Below are positions 63,342 through 64,000 of a stretch of DNA of 64,000 nucleotides, piece by piece (the stretch's first letter is position 1; every line of letters starts with the position of its first letter). The DNA comes from an uncultured Roseobacter sp. Lineage in GTDB: Bacteria; Pseudomonadota; Alphaproteobacteria; Rhodobacterales; Rhodobacteraceae. The DNA lies in assembly GCA_947488305.1 (NCBI GenBank), contig CANKZM010000008.1:120684-184683 (forward strand), read 5' to 3'. The notes beneath the pieces were generated by a model. The model was not told the origin of the DNA. It made no database searches and saw only the letters and a list, made by a program, of their open reading frames with translations. Both the position numbers and the translations under genes were made by a program.

Positions 63342-63497
63342 TTATTACCTCTTTTTCGATAGTATTATGGGCAGTTCGATTGAGCAGCGTATTCCTTTTA
63401 ATAGTTGAAGTATTTGCGTATTGAGATTTCTACAAGGCCCTTTTCAACTCACCGCACTTTGCCTACCTTATGCTTACCTAATCCATCTGGAAGCAAT

Positions 63498-64000
63498 ATG
63501 CCCAACGCCCGATTAACAAAATCAAGTGTCGATCGCCTTTCAGCAACAAATCGGGACACGATCTATTGGGACGACGGTTTACCGGGTTTTGGACTTCGCG
63601 TGAAAACAACCGGTGTCAAAAGCTTCGTAGTTCAATATCGCAACAAACAAACCGGACGTTCGAAACGCAAGACACTTGGGCGATATGGGCCGACCTTGTC
63701 TTTAGGCGCCGCCCGCGAAATGGCTCGCGCGCTTCTTGCTGACGTGGTGCGTGGCGGAGATCCTGTCGCGGATGCTCAAACGCTCAGGCATTCACCAACG
63801 GTGAACTCACTTGCTGAGCAATACATGACCGAACATGCGGAGCCAAAGAAACGCCCCGGTAGTGTTCGGAATGATCGGTCTATGCTGGACCGATATATTC
63901 TCCCCAAGCTTGGAGATCTTAAAGTCATTGAAATGACGCATCAGCATGTTCAGAAGCTTCACAATCAAATGCGTGATACGCCATATCAAGCCAATCGTAC
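63498..64000 (+). CDS. int: P4-type tyrosine integrase (partial, runs off window)
   Basis: These are the first 167 residues of a tyrosine recombinase. The Arm-DNA-binding (DUF4102) domain spans residues ~1-90, with LTKSSVDRLSATNRDTIYW, DGLPGFGLRVKTTGVKSFVV and LGRYGPTLSLGAAREMARAL. The core-binding domain follows (SLAEQYMTEHAEPKKRPGSV). The catalytic domain lies beyond the window. GGAAG precedes the ATG at 63498. Placed next to a tRNA-Lys fragment and reading away from it, it is the integrase of a genomic island or prophage that continues to the right. Confidence 0.92.
   Translation, partial: MPNARLTKSSVDRLSATNRDTIYWDDGLPGFGLRVKTTGVKSFVVQYRNKQTGRSKRKTLGRYGPTLSLGAAREMARALLADVVRGGDPVADAQTLRHSPTVNSLAEQYMTEHAEPKKRPGSVRNDRSMLDRYILPKLGDLKVIEMTHQHVQKLHNQMRDTPYQANR

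Noticed and set aside
1..64000. CRISPR array or complete insertion sequence
   Set aside because: No regularly spaced direct repeats, transposase or terminal inverted repeats were recognised anywhere in the window.

Overview
The window looks like a chromosomal stretch from an alphaproteobacterium, most likely a Rhodobacteraceae (roseobacter-type) marine heterotroph. The evidence is moderately high GC, many solute-binding-protein transporters (two peptide/branched-chain type ABC systems, a BMP-type nucleoside system, a ribose/fructose-type system, one TRAP system with fused DctQM), many LysR regulators with divergent targets, and Rhodobacterales-like integrase and YtcJ-type genes. No taxonomic marker is present, so this is inference.

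Layout. 0-8.6 kb: an operon on the minus strand for peptide uptake and hydrolysis (dppA-B-C-D-F plus an M20 amidohydrolase cut by the window edge), a divergent LysR regulator, and a convergent M81 (MlrC-type) metallopeptidase. 8.7-10.5 kb: a lone RES-domain protein, then a small minus-strand operon in which a two-hairpin guanidine-II (mini-ykkC) riboswitch precedes a SugE/Gdx guanidinium exporter and an isochorismatase-fold cysteine hydrolase. 10.7-18.3 kb: a remnant of a 2Fe-2S reductase, a cytosine-deaminase-like enzyme with a BMP-type nucleobase/nucleoside ABC importer, and an EamA transporter. 18.3-20.1 kb: a graveyard of two broken integrases.

20.1-34.5 kb is the clearest metabolic unit: a LysR regulator diverging from a plus-strand operon encoding maleylacetate reductase, a five-gene branched-chain-type ABC importer, a TfdB-like phenol hydroxylase, hydroxyquinol 1,2-dioxygenase, a BKACE beta-keto acid cleavage enzyme, a RutE-like nitroreductase, a TRAP transporter and a YciI protein. 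Together these read as import of a phenolic compound, hydroxylation to hydroxyquinol, ring cleavage to maleylacetate, reduction to 3-oxoadipate and, probably, BKACE cleavage with acetyl-CoA to succinyl-CoA plus acetoacetate.

34.5-43.4 kb: an eight-gene minus-strand operon resembling the quinone-stress mhq genes (MhqO dioxygenase, MhqD hydrolase, MhqP/DoxX) extended by an isochorismatase-fold hydrolase, a Tat-exported amidohydrolase with a Cys/His-rich tail, a GNAT, an MFS exporter and a pirin, facing its own LysR. 44-45.7 kb: an XRE regulator and two small membrane proteins. 46-53.6 kb: an AraC regulator facing an operon of three exported amidohydrolases, an exported GYD-type protein and an OprB-like porin. 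54.2-57.4 kb: an MFS transporter, an exported tandem-ABM protein and a LysR. 58.1-60.9 kb: a FrcBCA/RbsBCA-type sugar importer. 61-62.4 kb: a sorbosone-dehydrogenase-type beta-propeller.

The right edge holds a tRNA-Lys 3' fragment followed by an integrase that runs out of the window, which marks the start of an integrated element. A degenerate dispersed repeat occurs in at least five non-coding gaps. Strong hairpins follow three of the binding-protein genes (dppA, BMP, frcB type) and probably set a higher level of the binding protein than of its membrane partners.
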